Shown here piece by piece: positions 62,389 through 64,000 of a stretch of DNA of 64,000 bases. The notes beneath the pieces are model-generated. The model was not told where the DNA came from. It did no database searches and was given only the letters and a program-made list of their open reading frames with translations. Numbering within the stretch: the first letter of the stretch is position 1; every line of letters starts with the position of its first letter. The DNA is from Pelecanus crispus. Its lineage: Eukaryota > Chordata > Aves > Pelecaniformes > Pelecanidae. The position numbers were made by a program, and so were the translations under genes. Location of the stretch: the NCBI RefSeq assembly GCF_030463565.1, contig NC_134661.1, positions 8,084,542 through 8,148,541 of the forward strand, written 5' to 3'.

Positions 62389-62526
62389 TCCCGCCACGCA
62401 ATTTGGTAATTGATATCCAGAAAGAAATCGCCGTTGAGGGAGAAGAGATTGAGCTGAACTGCACTGCCATGGCCAGCAGACCAGCCACCACCATCAGATG
62501 GTTCAAAGGAAACAAGGAGCTAACGG
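62389..62526 (+). CDS. CADM1: CADM1 exon 4 (start of second Ig-like domain)
   Basis: This exon encodes the linker and first part of the second Ig-like domain of CADM1. The acceptor is a strong pyrimidine tract (TTGCTTTTTCTTTCATTGCAG) ending at 62388. Splicing to exon 3 gives VPPRNL, the conserved inter-domain junction. Further hallmarks are the ELNCTAMAS block, with the first Ig2 cysteine (TGC at 62460-62462) and an NCT sequon, followed by [11 protein letters not shown]. The exon ends after ELT plus the first base of a Gly codon. That gives 138 nt, phase 1 at both ends, if the donor is GTAGAT at 62527. This donor departs from consensus at +4, so the exact end is slightly less certain than the other boundaries. 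The following exon, expected to begin GKSEVEE-like, is not in the window. The second Ig2 cysteine must therefore lie further right. Confidence 0.94.
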
Positions 62527-62627
62527 GTAGATGTATCCTCTTGCTCACTTGCTTTTCCCAGATAGCTGACATGATTTATGTAATGCTGGGTATTTGTTCT
62601 CTGGTGCTGGTTTGAGGGAAAGGAGAG

Positions 62628-62650
62628 AAAAAAAAAAAAAAAAAAAAAAA
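62628..62650. repeat. A23 homopolymer run in intron 4
   Basis: 23 consecutive A about 100 bp after exon 4, on the sense strand. It may cause oligo(dT) mis-priming in RNA libraries, producing apparent but false transcript ends here. Confidence 0.95.
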
Positions 62651-63567
62651 GTAGAGCGAGCTGCTTAAAACGCCAGCTCAGGAACAAAGGAATATGTGGG
62701 CAGACAGATTATTCTCTAACACAGAAGGGCTGAACTCCATTTTGTCCTCTGCCTGCCTGCCAGACTCGAGTACAGGGTTCTGGAGTCTTTCTGTAACTGC
62801 AGGTGACCTTGAGGAGCCCCAAAGCTGTGTGGTGAATTTATTTCTGCGCTGGCTTATGTAGCTTTCTGCCCCGTTTTAGGTACGGGGTGGGATCATCTGC
62901 GCTTTGGGCTGTACAGATTTGCAATTCACCGTCACGTCTCGCTCTCTTGTTTATAGAGCGTTTTCTCTGTGTTCGGTTGAATATTCATACACGATGGGTT
63001 TCTCCTGCTCCCTGAGGTCTGCTTGCTCCCGGTATTTGCACATTCAAGTCACTGCCTCTGATTGCATGTGACGTGCTGTTGGTTTAAGTCTGCATGTAGA
63101 TGTGAGCGTGGTTGACAACACCTTTGTGCTTTACCCAGTCTGAGACACTGAAGGGCTCTCTACAGAAGTCCAGACTCATTACTTCAAACCCACCCCCTAC
63201 GAGGGCAAGAGAAAATCCTCTCTTTAAGTCCAACACCTACGAGCATCCAAGTAGGACGCATGCTGAGAGTCTGCAGATAAAGGTGGAAGGCAAACCTGCT
63301 GCCACGCCAAGTGGTGCCCGGCTGGTTCCCAGCACCGGTTGTCATCGACGTGGCGTGCGGATCTTCCAGTGGTCCCTTTCTGGTTTCCCTCCCCATTCCG
63401 GCAGGCAGCAGTGCAATAATATTTGACCCTTCGCGCTTGACCTGTCTGGCTTCTCGATTGAGTTTTCTTGTGCTGGCAGTTGATTCCCAGCTTTCCTTTC
63501 TCTTTGAAGACTGCTGAGCTGAGTAGTGGCTTCTTGCAGTACCAGCTCACCCTGCTGATCCTTCGGA

Positions 63568-63589
63568 TTTTTTTTTTTTTTTTTTTTTT
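63568..63589. repeat. T22 homopolymer run in intron 4
   Basis: 22 consecutive T, with no attached retroelement recognised. Confidence 0.95.
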
Positions 63590-64000
63590 AAACAGAAGCA
63601 GGGAAACTGAAATACTTGGTTGCGGGTTGTGAATAGCAGGAAAGTGCGGCTTTGCCGAGCAGAAAGCCTTTCCTCTAAATATCAAGGGGTGTCACTTTCC
63701 ATGTCTGCCCTCTGTGTCACATTAATATATTACACAGAAATATTTTGTGTTGGAAAGACCTCTGCTACAAAAGTACTCTTAACATTTCGGCTGTGAATTC
63801 TTAAAGGAAAAGCCACATAGAAGCATATTTGAAAATGAAGCGGAGGTGCGTTGTGAGCGAGCGCTTGCTGGGTTCCTGGAAGGATCCTTTTTGTCCTGTC
63901 TTGTCTTTTCTTCCTCCTTGTTTCCGTGCCGTGCATTGCGGCATCCTTCAGGCAGCCCGTCCTGAAGCGTGCTTTGCTCCAACCACCGACGCTATTCTCT

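Larger units (their letters stand above)
62527..64000 (+). other. CADM1 intron 4, 5' part
   Basis: Starts with the donor GTAGAT and runs past the window end. It holds an A23 run (62628-62650) and a T22 run (63568-63589). The next CADM1 exon, which should carry the second cysteine of Ig2, is not present. Open frames around 63112-63517 have no recognisable domain. Confidence 0.85.

Noticed and set aside
63112..63517. Open frames in intron 4 considered as the next CADM1 exon
   Set aside because: The translation lacks the expected continuation of Ig2 (KSEVEE-like start, second Ig2 cysteine) and has no acceptor in phase.
1..64000. tRNA, rRNA, snRNA, CRISPR arrays, operons or phage-like modules
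   Set aside because: None seen by eye: no A-box/B-box pairs in tRNA spacing, no U6-like start and no regularly spaced repeats. The vertebrate split gene also argues against prokaryotic features.

Overview
The window is vertebrate nuclear DNA, almost certainly from a bird. Three exons, each with canonical splice sites, encode the first Ig-like domain and the start of the second Ig-like domain of CADM1 (SynCAM1 / Necl-2 / TSLC1). The bird assignment rests on several truncated CR1-type LINE 3' ends with the avian ATTCTATG-type terminal repeat, a solo LTR of a kind I recognise from bird genomes, and a high density of surviving CpGs, as on avian microchromosomes. I cannot name the species.

Layout. 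Positions 1-57234 are read as the distal part of CADM1 intron 1. I found no credible coding exon there. It is mostly unique sequence with CpG-rich patches, AT-rich CpG-free blocks, homopolymer runs, seven CR1 fragments (about 6.3, 17.4, 38.5, 39.2, 48.6, 51.2 and 56.6 kb) and one antisense solo LTR (44192-44751). Exon 2 is 57235-57381, exon 3 is 58516-58668 and exon 4 is 62389-62526. They are 147, 153 and 138 nt long and all start and end in phase 1, so they join into one open frame. Intron 4 runs off the right end. Exon 1 (signal peptide and promoter) lies to the left of the window and exons 5 onward to the right.

How it works together. There is one protein-coding gene, on the + strand. Exons 2 and 3 together build the membrane-distal V-type Ig domain, whose two disulfide cysteines lie in different exons. 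Exon 4 opens the second Ig domain. Everything else is intronic sequence, transposon relics and possible regulatory DNA.

Most notable observations: the first N-glycosylation sequon known from mammalian CADM1 is displaced and lost here; two CR1 insertions carry the same 114-bp tail duplication with the same junction; a 32-nt motif occurs twice 722 bp apart; there are two dense intronic CpG islands; and one 265-codon antisense open frame is longer than a rough chance estimate predicts. No tRNA, rRNA, CRISPR array or prokaryotic feature was seen.
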